This document shows, in pieces, positions 7,519 through 14,774 of a DNA stretch of 43,165 nt. This DNA is from JAGNEJ01 sp043757865 (GTDB taxonomy: Bacteria; Verrucomicrobiota; Verrucomicrobiia; Verrucomicrobiales; V1-33). The stretch is taken from contig JAYVOP010000344.1 in the NCBI GenBank assembly GCA_043757865.1, forward strand, positions 1 through 43,165, written 5' to 3'. Both the position numbers and the translations under genes were made by a program. Position 1 is the stretch's first letter. Each line of letters begins with the position of its first letter. The notes beneath the pieces were generated by a model. It was not told the DNA's origin. It was given only the letters and a program-made list of their open reading frames with translations, and ran no database searches.

Positions 7519-9693
7519 TTATTCAGCAGCAGGGACGGCGGGAGCAGGCGCTTCCTCTGCAGGGGCAGCTTGGGCGGCTAACTCTTTCTCGCGGTCTTTG
7601 AGGACGGCGCGGCGGGACATTTTCACGCGGCCTTTTTCGTCGATGCCGACGCATTTGGCGGTTACCATGTCACCCACTTTTACGATGTCTTCGACTTTGT
7701 TGACGCGGAAGTCAGCGAGTTCGGAGATGTGGATGAGGCCGTCTTTGCCAGCGAAGAGACTCATGAAGGCTCCGAAGTCTTTGGTGCTGACGACTTTGCC
7801 GGTGTAGGTGGCTCCGATCTCGACTTCGGCAAAGAGGTTTTTGATCATCTCGATGGCGCGGTCCATACCTTCTTTCTTGATGGCATAGACATGGACGGTG
7901 CCGTCTTCTTCGATGTCGATCTTAGCACCGCTCTCCGCTTGGATGCCTTTGATGACCTTACCACCAGGCCCGATGAGTTCACCGATGCGATCTTGGTCGA
8001 TCTTAATGGTCTCGATGCGTGGGGCATACGGGCTGATACCACCGACGGCGGGGATGATGCTGTGCATGACGGCCAGGATGTCCGTGCGGCCGATCTTGGC
8101 TTTGCGGATGCCTTCTTCGAGGATGCTCAGCGGGATGCCGGGGAGCTTCAAATCAAGTTGGTAGCCAGTGACACCGAGTTCTGTGCCGCACAATTTGAAG
8201 TCCATATCACCGAAGTGATCCTCGCTGCCGAGGATGTCCAGCATGGTCAAATGGCGCTTGATGGAGTTGTCATCATTCAGTTCGCTAACCAGACCCACCG
8301 AGATACCAGCGACGGGGCGCTTTAGCGGCACACCGGCTTGGAGCAAGGCCATGACGCCGGAGCAAACGGAGGCCATGGAGGTGGAGCCGTTGGATTCCAT
8401 TACCTCGCTGCTAATGCGCATGGCGTAGGGGAAATCTTCCACGTCGGGGATGACGGGGACGATGGATTTCTCTGCGAGCGCCCCGTGGCCGATTTCCCGG
8501 CGGTTCTGGCCACCGAAGCGGCCCGTTTCACCCACGGAGAAGGGAGGGAAATTATAATGCAGGAGGAAACGTTTGGCGTTCGGGCCGCCAGTGTAGTTGT
8601 CGAATTCTTGGGCTTCGTCCAGCGGGGCCAGCGTGGCCAGCGCCAGCGCTTGGGTCTCGCCACGAGCGAACAGAGCGGAGCCGTGGGTGCGGGGGATCAA
8701 GCCCACTTCACCACTGAGGGGGCGGAGTTGGTCTAGGCCGCGTCCGTCGCAACGACTTTGTTTATCGAGGATGGAAATGCGGAAGGCTTTCTTCTGGAGG
8801 TAGTCGAAGGCTTGGGACATTTCGAAGCTGCCAGCCTCGGGGAATTTGGCTAAGATGGCGGCGTTGACCTCGGTGCGGAGGGCTTCCACGGCCTTGCCCT
8901 TGGCTTGTTTGCCAGGGGTGTAGAGGGCGGCTTCAATGCGGTCACCAGCGACGGCGTAGGCGACTTCGAGCAGTTCGTCTTTGGCGAGGACGGGGGTGAA
9001 CTCGCGTTTGGCTTTTCCGGCTAGAGCGATCAATTTTTCCTGGGCGGCTACGAGCACTTGCACTTGGCTTTGGGCGAAATGGAGGGCTTTAACGAACTCT
9101 TCTTCGGGGAGTTCCTTGGCGTCGCCTTCGATCATGATGACTTCATTTTTGCTGCCAACATAGACTAAGTCTAGATCGCTATCTTCACGTTGGGTATGGG
9201 TAGGATTGGCGATGAATTGGCCATTCACGCGACCGATCCGCACGGCACCGATGGGGCAAGCGAAGGGGATGTCTGAGAGGCTGAGGGCAGCGGAAGCGCC
9301 GTTCATGGCCAGGATGTCCGAGTCGTTTTCGCCATCAGCGGAGAGGAGCAGGGCGACGATCTGGGTATCGAAGAGGTAGCCTTTGGGGAAGAGCGGACGC
9401 AGGGGGCGGTCCGTCATCCGGCAGGTGAGGATTTCTTTTTCGGTTGGGCGACCTTCGCGTTTGAAGTAACCGCCGGGGAATTTGCCAGCGGCGGAGGCTT
9501 TTTCTTTATACTCGACGGAGAGTGGGAACCAGTCTTGGCCATCTTTGACCTTGGTGGCGGAAACGGCGGTTACGATCATCATGGTATCGCCTAGGCGAAC
9601 GGTGACGGCTCCATCGGCCAAGCGGGCCATTTTACCAGTTTCAATGATGATGTCTTGTCCGCCTACGTTAGCGGTTACGGTGTGGATACTCAT
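7519..9693 (-). CDS. pnp: Polyribonucleotide nucleotidyltransferase (PNPase)
   Basis: This is a phosphorolytic 3'-to-5' exoribonuclease, homotrimeric in the cytoplasm and a core part of RNA decay. The protein has 724 residues with the family's full order: first RNase PH domain (about 1-140), helical linker, second RNase PH domain (about 315-555), KH domain with IGELIGPGGKVIKGI (near 572-586), S1 domain (about 626-690), and an Ala/Pro/Glu-rich tail. Catalytic-site signatures are intact, including GSEDHFGDMDF near residues 488-500 and GQNRREIGHG. The ATG at 9693 gives the canonical N-terminus; an A-rich leader (AAGAAGAAAAG) precedes it. It follows rpsO on the same strand, the classical arrangement, but with an unusually long 469-base spacer. 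A broken copy of its middle lies at 1239-1620. Confidence 0.97.
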   Translation of the reverse strand: MSIHTVTANVGGQDIIIETGKMARLADGAVTVRLGDTMMIVTAVSATKVKDGQDWFPLSVEYKEKASAAGKFPGGYFKREGRPTEKEILTCRMTDRPLRPLFPKGYLFDTQIVALLLSADGENDSDILAMNGASAALSLSDIPFACPIGAVRIGRVNGQFIANPTHTQREDSDLDLVYVGSKNEVIMIEGDAKELPEEEFVKALHFAQSQVQVLVAAQEKLIALAGKAKREFTPVLAKDELLEVAYAVAGDRIEAALYTPGKQAKGKAVEALRTEVNAAILAKFPEAGSFEMSQAFDYLQKKAFRISILDKQSRCDGRGLDQLRPLSGEVGLIPRTHGSALFARGETQALALATLAPLDEAQEFDNYTGGPNAKRFLLHYNFPPFSVGETGRFGGQNRREIGHGALAEKSIVPVIPDVEDFPYAMRISSEVMESNGSTSMASVCSGVMALLQAGVPLKRPVAGISVGLVSELNDDNSIKRHLTMLDILGSEDHFGDMDFKLCGTELGVTGYQLDLKLPGIPLSILEEGIRKAKIGRTDILAVMHSIIPAVGGISPYAPRIETIKIDQDRIGELIGPGGKVIKGIQAESGAKIDIEEDGTVHVYAIKKEGMDRAIEMIKNLFAEVEIGATYTGKVVSTKDFGAFMSLFAGKDGLIHISELADFRVNKVEDIVKVGDMVTAKCVGIDEKGRVKMSRRAVLKDREKELAAQAAPAEEAPAPAVPAAE

Positions 9694-9880
9694 AGTATTT
9701 ACTTTTCTTCTTGTTTTGTTGTTCGGTTTGCGTCCGTCAGATCAAGCTCTGGCGGGTGCGGGGTGATTTCCTAGCCTTAAAGTATTGTGGCTGGGAAATC
9801 GGTTATGGTCTCAGCGGTTGGGCCGAGTTTGTGTTTGCTCCGAACGTGCTTTTAAGAAGGAAGGAGGGCGTCTTTGAGTT

Positions 9881-10007
9881 CCGCTTATCTTCGCTGATCT
9901 GTTCTGCGGGTCTGTTGCCAGTCGGGGCGACTGCAAACGATACAGGCGGGACGCCTATGTTCCGGCTGGGCCGGAGACTTCAGAAGAGGTCAGCGCTGAT
10001 TAGCGGA
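9881..10007. repeat. 127-base block bounded by imperfect inverted repeats
   Basis: The 20 bases at 9881-9900 (CCGCTTATCTTCGCTGATCT) are complementary to 9988-10007 at 16 of 20 positions. The block between them is GC-rich and contains a short CCGGC/GCCGG stem. The shape fits a small non-coding repeat (MITE- or REP-like) inserted in the rpsO-pnp spacer. No second copy is recognised in this window, so mobility is only a possibility. Confidence 0.4.
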
Positions 10008-10091
10008 GGGTCCTGGCTTCGAGAGCGGGCGCCAGCGGCTTGAGCGCTGGAACCGTTCGGGAGAGTTTTATGGTTTGGGAAAAATACGAGA

Positions 10092-10134
10092 ATCCTGACT
10101 CCAGAGTTTTTCAAATTCGGTGGAGTCAGGATTT
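10092..10134 (-). terminator. Terminator-like hairpin downstream of rpsO
   Basis: A perfect 13-bp stem is formed by AATCCTGACTCCA (10092-10104) and TGGAGTCAGGATT (10122-10134), with a 17-base loop. Read on the minus strand it begins 28 bases after the rpsO stop and is followed a few bases later by TATTTTT. It could end part of the rpsO transcript before pnp or act as an RNase processing site. The loop is longer than in a classical intrinsic terminator. Confidence 0.6.
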
Positions 10135-10162
10135 CGCAGAAGATTTAATTAGCGACCAAAGT

Positions 10163-10417
10163 TTAGCGGCGGAGGCCGAGGGTCTTGATGACCTTTTGGT
10201 AGCGGGGCTCGTCGGTATTTTTAAGGTAATCCAAGAGGCGACGGCGGTTGGCGACGAGCATGAGCAGACCACGGCGGGAGGAGAAATCTTTGCGATGGGA
10301 GCTGAGGTGCTCGGTCAAGTGAGCGATACGGGCGCTCATGAGCGCGATCTGGACATCGGAGGAACCGGTGTCTTTATCGTGCAATTTAAGAGTGGAGAGG
10401 GCTGAAGGGGCAGACAT
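10163..10417 (-). CDS. rpsO: 30S ribosomal protein S15
   Basis: This is a primary 16S rRNA-binding protein of the small ribosomal subunit platform. The ATG at 10417 gives 84 residues starting MSAPSALSTLKLHDKDTGSS. The family signature DTGSSDVQIALMSARI (residues 16-31) and the RNA-binding run SRRGLLMLVANRRRLLDYLK (47-66) are intact, and the protein ends LGLRR. Length is normal for S15 (about 88). An upstream in-frame start would add 42 residues with no S15 character, so the internal ATG is preferred. The leader before it is A-rich and shows no Shine-Dalgarno sequence. pnp follows on the same strand, as in many bacteria. Confidence 0.96.
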   Translation of the reverse strand: MSAPSALSTLKLHDKDTGSSDVQIALMSARIAHLTEHLSSHRKDFSSRRGLLMLVANRRRLLDYLKNTDEPRYQKVIKTLGLRR

Positions 10418-10555
10418 GTATTTTTTGCTATATTTTTTGGAGTCGGGAGAGAAACACAGTTTCCTAGTGGCGCAAGAAGAATTTCTAATTCGGGAATTAT
10501 TCGCATTGCGCAATGAAGCCTCAGGCAGATTGCTCGTTGCCACAGGCTGTGTGGA
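10418..10555. promoter_or_regulatory. Divergent promoter region between rpsO and the GH114 gene
   Basis: This AT-rich 138-base gap must carry the rpsO promoter on the minus strand and probably one for the plus-strand gene. It contains a perfect 12-base palindrome CATTGCGCAATG (10504-10515) and A-rich stretches next to the rpsO start. No convincing -35/-10 pair could be assigned by eye. Confidence 0.4.
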
Positions 10556-11422
10556 ATGCTACTACGGCGGCCTATGGCGCGTTGTCTCTGGTGTCTTGGT
10601 TGGTTCTTGATGTGGATCCTCTTTGTTTGCAATGGCGTGCAGGCGCGGAGCTTTCAGGTGAACTATAGCCCAAAGCCAAATGCCGCAGACTTGCTCGCAT
10701 TTGATCTGTCCATCCTTCAACCTACCGCCGCAGTGGACTTGGTGCCTGGCCATGCGCTGGGGCACAAATACCTCGCTTATGTGAGTCTGGTGGAGGTGAA
10801 TAGCCATGCGAGTTACATGGCCAAACTCAGCAGTCACAAGATTCCCCTAACCGCCGCCAATCCCCAGTGGGACAGCCGCTGCGTGGATGTGCGGGCACCA
10901 GCGTGGGAGAAATTTCTGATTGAGGAGATCGCCCGCCCTGCAGTAACCTTAGGCTTCGATGGTTTCCTGCTCGACACTGCAGACAGCATCGCCTTGCTGG
11001 CCAAGGCGGACCCCAAGCACGCGGCAGTTTACGCGGAGGCGGTGGTGACGTTAGTTAAACATCTGCGCAAGGCGTTTCCCCAGCAGGAAATCATTCTTAA
11101 CCGTGGCTTCGCGCTGCTGCCGCAATTAGGTGCGGCGGTGGATGGCGTGCTGGTGGAGAGCGTCTTCCAGACGTTTACGCCGGAGGGAAAGTATGTCCCA
11201 GTGGCCGCTGCGGACCATCAGGCGTTGGTGCAAAAAATCGCTGAGATCAAGGCCAGTGGCCACCCTGTCTATGTACTAGACTACCTACCCCAAGGCCAAG
11301 CCTCACAGGCGCAACGCGTGGCGGAGCAGATCCGGCGCCTCGGGGCAGAGCCATTTCTGAGCACCAAGGAACTCCACGGATTGCTGCTAGGCTCCATGAA
11401 GCGGCAGGCGCGGAAGATTTAG
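10556..11422 (+). CDS. Secreted GH114 / PelA-like glycosidase domain protein, probably truncated
   Basis: The frame encodes 288 residues: an uncleaved-looking leader, a hydrophobic signal segment (about residues 10-30, ending GVQA before RSFQ), then a TIM-barrel like the GH114 endo-alpha-1,4-polygalactosaminidase / TM1410 family. Supporting motifs are KYLAYVSLVEVN (the YxSxGE-type strand), GFDGFLLDTADS (catalytic-strand Asp pair) and LNRGFALLPQL. A start at 10574 (MARCLWCLGW) gives a more usual signal peptide. In PelA-type proteins further domains follow. Here the stop at 11420-11422 is immediately followed by recognisable continuation in other frames, so this open frame is probably what is left of a longer gene. 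It may still yield a stand-alone hydrolase. It is divergent from rpsO. Confidence 0.7.
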   Translation: MLLRRPMARCLWCLGWFLMWILFVCNGVQARSFQVNYSPKPNAADLLAFDLSILQPTAAVDLVPGHALGHKYLAYVSLVEVNSHASYMAKLSSHKIPLTAANPQWDSRCVDVRAPAWEKFLIEEIARPAVTLGFDGFLLDTADSIALLAKADPKHAAVYAEAVVTLVKHLRKAFPQQEIILNRGFALLPQLGAAVDGVLVESVFQTFTPEGKYVPVAAADHQALVQKIAEIKASGHPVYVLDYLPQGQASQAQRVAEQIRRLGAEPFLSTKELHGLLLGSMKRQARKI

Positions 11423-11617
11423 TCATCAATGGATCTGTGCTAGCGGAGAGTGACGGCGGAACGCCTGCAAATGCCGCTAGAGTGGTTGGGGTATGAAGTA
11501 GAATATATGAATATCGGTCAACTCTCGCCACCCGCTGGGTTGGACGGCTATTACGCAGGCATCATCTTTGATGAGGAAACGAAATTATCCTTCGGGGGCG
11601 AGGCTTGGTATGTGTGA
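11423..11617 (+). pseudogene. Frameshifted remnant of the second domain of the GH114/PelA-like gene
   Basis: Past the GH114 stop, the next frame reads LVINGSVLAESDGGTPANAA from 11419. The original frame then resumes from 11456 as ERLQMPLEWLGYEVEYMNIG and on to YYAGIIFDEETKLS, ending at TGA 11615-11617. Together these match how PelA-like proteins continue after the glycosidase barrel (a short strand, then a helix with MPLxxLGY, then YAGI). One missing T in the run at 11418-11420 would explain the first shift, and a second indel restores the frame. After about 11600 no further similarity is visible, so the rest of the gene has been lost. Confidence 0.65.
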
Positions 11618-11917
11618 ACGAATAACGCACCCATAACCGCACCCGCCAGCTCCTGCACCACATGGCCTGGGCCTGATGAACTCCACGCGCCATATTTTGG
11701 GCGGTTGATTTTGCAAAGCATCCCTAGCATGTCGTAACTCATTACCCTGGCGCGAACCACGCTTGCCAACGCCCGAACTTTTTCAGATTTTCGCTTGTGA
11801 AATTTTTCACAAGCACCTATGACCAACCCAATGTTCGGGGGCAAAGCCTGATTTTACGAGCCCGCCCTTACGCGATTCACCGATCCTCTTCTCCCTTTTT
11901 CACGCCCTATTTTCACC
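11618..11917. other. 300-base gap upstream of the cytochrome genes
   Basis: No gene is supported here. A 97-residue minus-strand open frame crosses the region but shows no family motif. The clear element is the CRP/FNR-type palindrome at 11794-11813. The gap presumably also contains the promoter for the two cytochrome genes that follow. Confidence 0.55.
11794..11813. promoter_or_regulatory. CRP/FNR-family operator-like palindrome
   Basis: CTTGTGAAATTTTTCACAAG is a perfect palindrome with 9-base arms and contains TGTGA-N6-TCACA, the consensus bound by CRP-type regulators. It lies 104 bases upstream of the CcoO-like start codon. Regulation of respiratory cytochrome genes by CRP/FNR-family proteins is common, so control by oxygen or energy state is likely. 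The regulator itself is not in this window. Confidence 0.6.
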
Positions 11918-12667
11918 ATGGAAAGTCTGCCCAAATTCGTCCTCGGCCTAGCTGCATGCTTTGGTCTGCCAGCGTTCACGCTCGTGCTCCAGCCTTATGC
12001 AGCCGAGCGGAATCGCCAGCCAGTGCCTTACACTTCCGCAGACACGAATCCCGAGTTAGGCACGGAGGTGGATACGGAATTTTATGATCGCCCAGACCTC
12101 AAAGGCATCGTCTATCCAGCCGCCACGGCTGGTTCTAAGATGCGCGGCCAGCTCGTCTATGCCCGCATGGGCTGCGCCCAATGCCACACTCAAGTGATCC
12201 GTGCTAACGGCACGTCCTCCGACGCCTACAAGCAAGGCTGGGGTGCGGATCAAAGCGCCAAAGGACTAGCAGAAACGCGCGAGTCCACGGCCTGGGACTA
12301 CCTGGGAGAGGACTTTGCGATGATCGGTCAACGTCGGTTAGGGCCAGATCTAGCCAATGCAGGGTATCGGTTTAAAGATGCCGCAGCCGTCCACACCATG
12401 CTCTATGCGCCCAAGTCCGTGCATCACTGGTCCAGCCATCCTAGCTTCACCAGCCTCTATGAGGAAATGGCCATCGAGGGGCCCGAAGCCCGTGCGGATG
12501 CCTTGAAATTACCCGCCTCCGTCCCCGTGGTGGAGGGCCAGCAGATCGTTCCGAGCAGCGATGCTAAAGCCCTGGCGGAATACCTGCTAGGCTTGAAACG
12601 TGATCTCCCCCTTCCTATTTCCATTAGCGGTAAAACGGTCTCTGAAAAGAAGGCCGCCGCCAAGTAA
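11918..12667 (+). CDS. ccoO: cbb3-type cytochrome c oxidase subunit II-like monoheme cytochrome (CcoO family)
   Basis: CcoO is the membrane-anchored monoheme cytochrome c that passes electrons to the CcoN heme-copper centre. The 249-residue protein has an N-terminal hydrophobic anchor (about residues 8-27), the heme-binding CAQCH (86-90), and the family's conserved run WDYLGEDFAMIGQRRLGPDL (126-145) followed by LYAPKSVHHWSSHPSFTSLY (162-181), which is diagnostic for CcoO/FixO. A Pro/Ser/Lys-rich tail ends it. No ccoN is seen next to it: upstream lies a broken glycosidase gene and downstream a cytochrome-cupredoxin gene. Either the catalytic subunit is elsewhere or this protein serves another complex. 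A CRP/FNR-type palindrome lies 104 bases upstream. The spacing to the next gene is 27 bases, so the two are co-transcribed. Confidence 0.88.
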   Translation: MESLPKFVLGLAACFGLPAFTLVLQPYAAERNRQPVPYTSADTNPELGTEVDTEFYDRPDLKGIVYPAATAGSKMRGQLVYARMGCAQCHTQVIRANGTSSDAYKQGWGADQSAKGLAETRESTAWDYLGEDFAMIGQRRLGPDLANAGYRFKDAAAVHTMLYAPKSVHHWSSHPSFTSLYEEMAIEGPEARADALKLPASVPVVEGQQIVPSSDAKALAEYLLGLKRDLPLPISISGKTVSEKKAAAK

Positions 12668-12694
12668 ACGAGCCTTTACCCAGTCCTACTAGCC

Positions 12695-13849
12695 ATGAGC
12701 GACCCGAACGACAACATCGACTACCAACCCACCATGAATGTGGCCAAGGCCCATTCTGCGGCGGCTCGCGAGCACGCCGAGCAGCCCGTGAAAGAAACCC
12801 CGTTAGGGAATCTGCCCTTGATCCTTTCCGCCATCGTCTTCGTCTTTGCGGGCGGCTTCATCGGGGCGAATCTCAATGAGCAAAAGCCGGATCGTCCGAA
12901 GGGTGTTGCTGGTGGTGATGAACTCCCACCAGAAGTGAAATGGCATAAAGATGGCGCAGGCGTCTATGGCAACGTCTGCCAAGGTTGCCATGGTGCGAAC
13001 GGCCTGGGGAATCCCTCCACGGGCATCCCGCCTCTGGACGGCTCTGAGTGGGTGACGGGCTGTGATACCCGCCTCGCCACCATCCTCCTCAAAGGCCTAG
13101 CAGGCCCCATCCACGTTAAGGGTGCGACCTATGGCTCTGCCGTGATGAATCCCAAAGGCGGCCAAGATTTGAACTTCAAGCAAGTCGCCCAAGTCCTCTC
13201 CTTCGTCCGTAATAACTGGAGCAACAAAGCCTCCCTCATCATGGATGATCAGATCAAAGATTACGCCGCCACCATCAGTGCGCTGCCCAGCCCTATTCCT
13301 TTTGCAGACTTGGAAAAACTGCCGGATACCGTTTTCCTGCCACCTAGCAAAAAGTCCTTTGCCGCTCCCGGTGCTCCAGCCCCCGCCCCCGCGCCTGGGG
13401 CGGATCCCGCAGCCCCCGCCCCTGCTGCTCCGGCCCCGGGCGCTGCTCCCACCCCAGCCCCAGCGGCCGCAGTGACGGACCTAAAACTAGGCGTGATCCC
13501 TGGCGTGATGAAGTATGACAAGGCCGAGTTCGAGAGCCCCGCTGGCAACAAGGTAAAGATCACCCTGACAAACGAGAAGGATCCGCTCCAACACAACATT
13601 TCCATCCTCAAACCCGGCACCAAAGACAAGGTATCCGCCGTGGCTATGACCGCCCTAGCAGATCCGAATTTTATGAAGAATAACTGCTTCGTAAGCTCCC
13701 CAGACGTCCTAGCCCAAGGCACCAAACTCGTAGGCCCAGGCCAAATCGACGTGGTGGAATTCACCCCGCCCAGCGCAGGAGACTACCCCATCGTCTGCAC
13801 CTTTCCTGGTCATGTATTGCTGATGAATGCAGTGCTGCACGTGAAGTAG
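12695..13849 (+). CDS. Cytochrome c - cupredoxin fusion protein
   Basis: This is a 384-residue membrane-anchored electron carrier with two redox modules. Order: charged N-terminus, one transmembrane helix (about 40-58), a cytochrome c domain with CQGCH (95-99) and a likely Met ligand near M151, a long Pro/Ala linker (about 224-260), then a cupredoxin domain whose type 1 copper ligands would be H300, C368, H373 and M377 (VCTFPGHVLLM). The cytochrome part resembles CcoP-like or oxidase-associated monoheme domains. The gene follows ccoO by 27 bases, so it may feed or receive electrons from that protein on the periplasmic side. Its TAG stop abuts the stop of the convergent next gene with no gap. 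A function as a soluble-cytochrome substitute is inference. Confidence 0.85.
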   Translation: MSDPNDNIDYQPTMNVAKAHSAAAREHAEQPVKETPLGNLPLILSAIVFVFAGGFIGANLNEQKPDRPKGVAGGDELPPEVKWHKDGAGVYGNVCQGCHGANGLGNPSTGIPPLDGSEWVTGCDTRLATILLKGLAGPIHVKGATYGSAVMNPKGGQDLNFKQVAQVLSFVRNNWSNKASLIMDDQIKDYAATISALPSPIPFADLEKLPDTVFLPPSKKSFAAPGAPAPAPAPGADPAAPAPAAPAPGAAPTPAPAAAVTDLKLGVIPGVMKYDKAEFESPAGNKVKITLTNEKDPLQHNISILKPGTKDKVSAVAMTALADPNFMKNNCFVSSPDVLAQGTKLVGPGQIDVVEFTPPSAGDYPIVCTFPGHVLLMNAVLHVK

Positions 13850-14770
13850 TTACTGCAAGCCCTCAGCAAACGGGTCGTTAGGATGCAGCAGCATCTGCAC
13901 CTCTGCATTCACAAACGCCCGGCCCGTGAGATAGGGAATGAGGGCGTCTCCCTCCAGTTCCACGTGGCCCACAAACTGTGTCCCCAAGATACCGGCCTGC
14001 CGCCAAGGCGCTCCAGCGGCTAGTTTCCCATCCGCATAGAGACAGGCCAGCTTGGCACTGGTGCCCGTGCCGCAGGGAGAGCGGTCATAGGCCGAGCCGG
14101 GGCAGAGGACGAAATTTTGGCTATCGGCACCCACCTGCGCACCGGGACCGAAGAGTTCCACGTGATCCACCTCTGGGTAGCCTGACGTATGGACTGCGGC
14201 CAGGGCGGCTTGGGCAAAGGTGGTCAACTCCGCAACGTGGGAGCGGGAGATTTCCAGTCCGTGATCGCTGATTAAGAGGAACCAATTCCCCCCCCAAGCG
14301 ATGTCACCTAACACGCGACCATAGCCCGGCACTTCCAGCGGTAATGCGGCCACGCGACGGTAGCTGGGCACATTCCGCAGCGTCACGGAGCCATCCTCTA
14401 GCAACCATGCTTTCACCACCCCCACGCACGTCTCGATGGAGATCTCTCCAGGCTGGAGGCGGCCCAGATGGCGCAGCGTCTCCATAAGGCCGATGGTGCC
14501 ATGGCCGCACATCTGGAGGTAGCCCACGTTGTTAAAGAAGATCACCCCGCAGTCATGCGCGGGGTCTTCCGCCTCTAGCAAGATGGCCCCCACCATCACC
14601 TCCGAGCCGCGTGGCTCCAAGATCACGGCTCGGCGGAGCCAATCGTGGTCGCGTTGCAGCACCGTGAGCCGCTGCGCCATACTGCCGCCGCCCAGGTCTG
14701 GGATGCCTGCGATGACCACGCGCGTGGGCTCGCCTGCCGTGTGGGAATCAATAACCGTGAGAGTGCGCAT
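13850..14770 (-). CDS. Proline racemase family protein, probable 4-hydroxyproline 2-epimerase
   Basis: This cofactor-independent enzyme should invert the alpha carbon of 4-hydroxyproline or proline with two cysteine thiols. The 306-residue protein starts MRTLTVIDSHTAGEPTRVV, the family's N-terminal signature. The first catalytic cysteine is C88 in MCGHGTIG, and the second is C233 in DRSPCGTGTSAKLA. Having Cys at both sites separates it from the related hydroxyproline dehydratases, where one is Thr. H90 and D229 also match the family. The usual partner genes of hydroxyproline breakdown (oxidase, deaminase, aldehyde dehydrogenase) are not nearby. The gene lies 4 bases after the polysaccharide deacetylase gene on the same strand and stops exactly where the convergent cytochrome gene stops, leaving no room for a terminator. 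Substrate preference cannot be read from sequence. Confidence 0.9.
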   Translation of the reverse strand: MRTLTVIDSHTAGEPTRVVIAGIPDLGGGSMAQRLTVLQRDHDWLRRAVILEPRGSEVMVGAILLEAEDPAHDCGVIFFNNVGYLQMCGHGTIGLMETLRHLGRLQPGEISIETCVGVVKAWLLEDGSVTLRNVPSYRRVAALPLEVPGYGRVLGDIAWGGNWFLLISDHGLEISRSHVAELTTFAQAALAAVHTSGYPEVDHVELFGPGAQVGADSQNFVLCPGSAYDRSPCGTGTSAKLACLYADGKLAAGAPWRQAGILGTQFVGHVELEGDALIPYLTGRAFVNAEVQMLLHPNDPFAEGLQ

Positions 14771-14774
14771 GGAG

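Larger units (their letters stand above)
9694..10162. other. Long rpsO-pnp intergenic spacer
   Basis: This 469-base stretch between rpsO and pnp has no convincing gene. A 110-residue open frame on the plus strand lacks any recognisable motif. The stretch holds an inverted repeat (9881-9900 with 9988-10007), a small hairpin CCAGCG/CGCTGG (10032-10050), a CCGGC/GCCGG stem (9963-9975), and a terminator-like hairpin at 10092-10134. In enterobacteria the shorter rpsO-pnp spacer carries an RNase III-processed hairpin through which PNPase controls itself. Whether any of these stems does that job here is a guess. Confidence 0.6.

Noticed and set aside
9711..10043. Plus-strand open frame of 110 residues in the rpsO-pnp spacer
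   Set aside because: No motif, crosses inverted-repeat structures, and is antisense to a conserved operon spacer.
11551..11844. Minus-strand open frame of 97 residues before ccoO
   Set aside because: It overlaps the decayed GH114 tail and the CRP/FNR palindrome and shows no family signature.
13370..13475. GC-rich Pro/Ala repeat in the cytochrome-cupredoxin gene as a slippage tract or assembly artefact
   Set aside because: It keeps the frame between two well-conserved domains and is a normal flexible linker.
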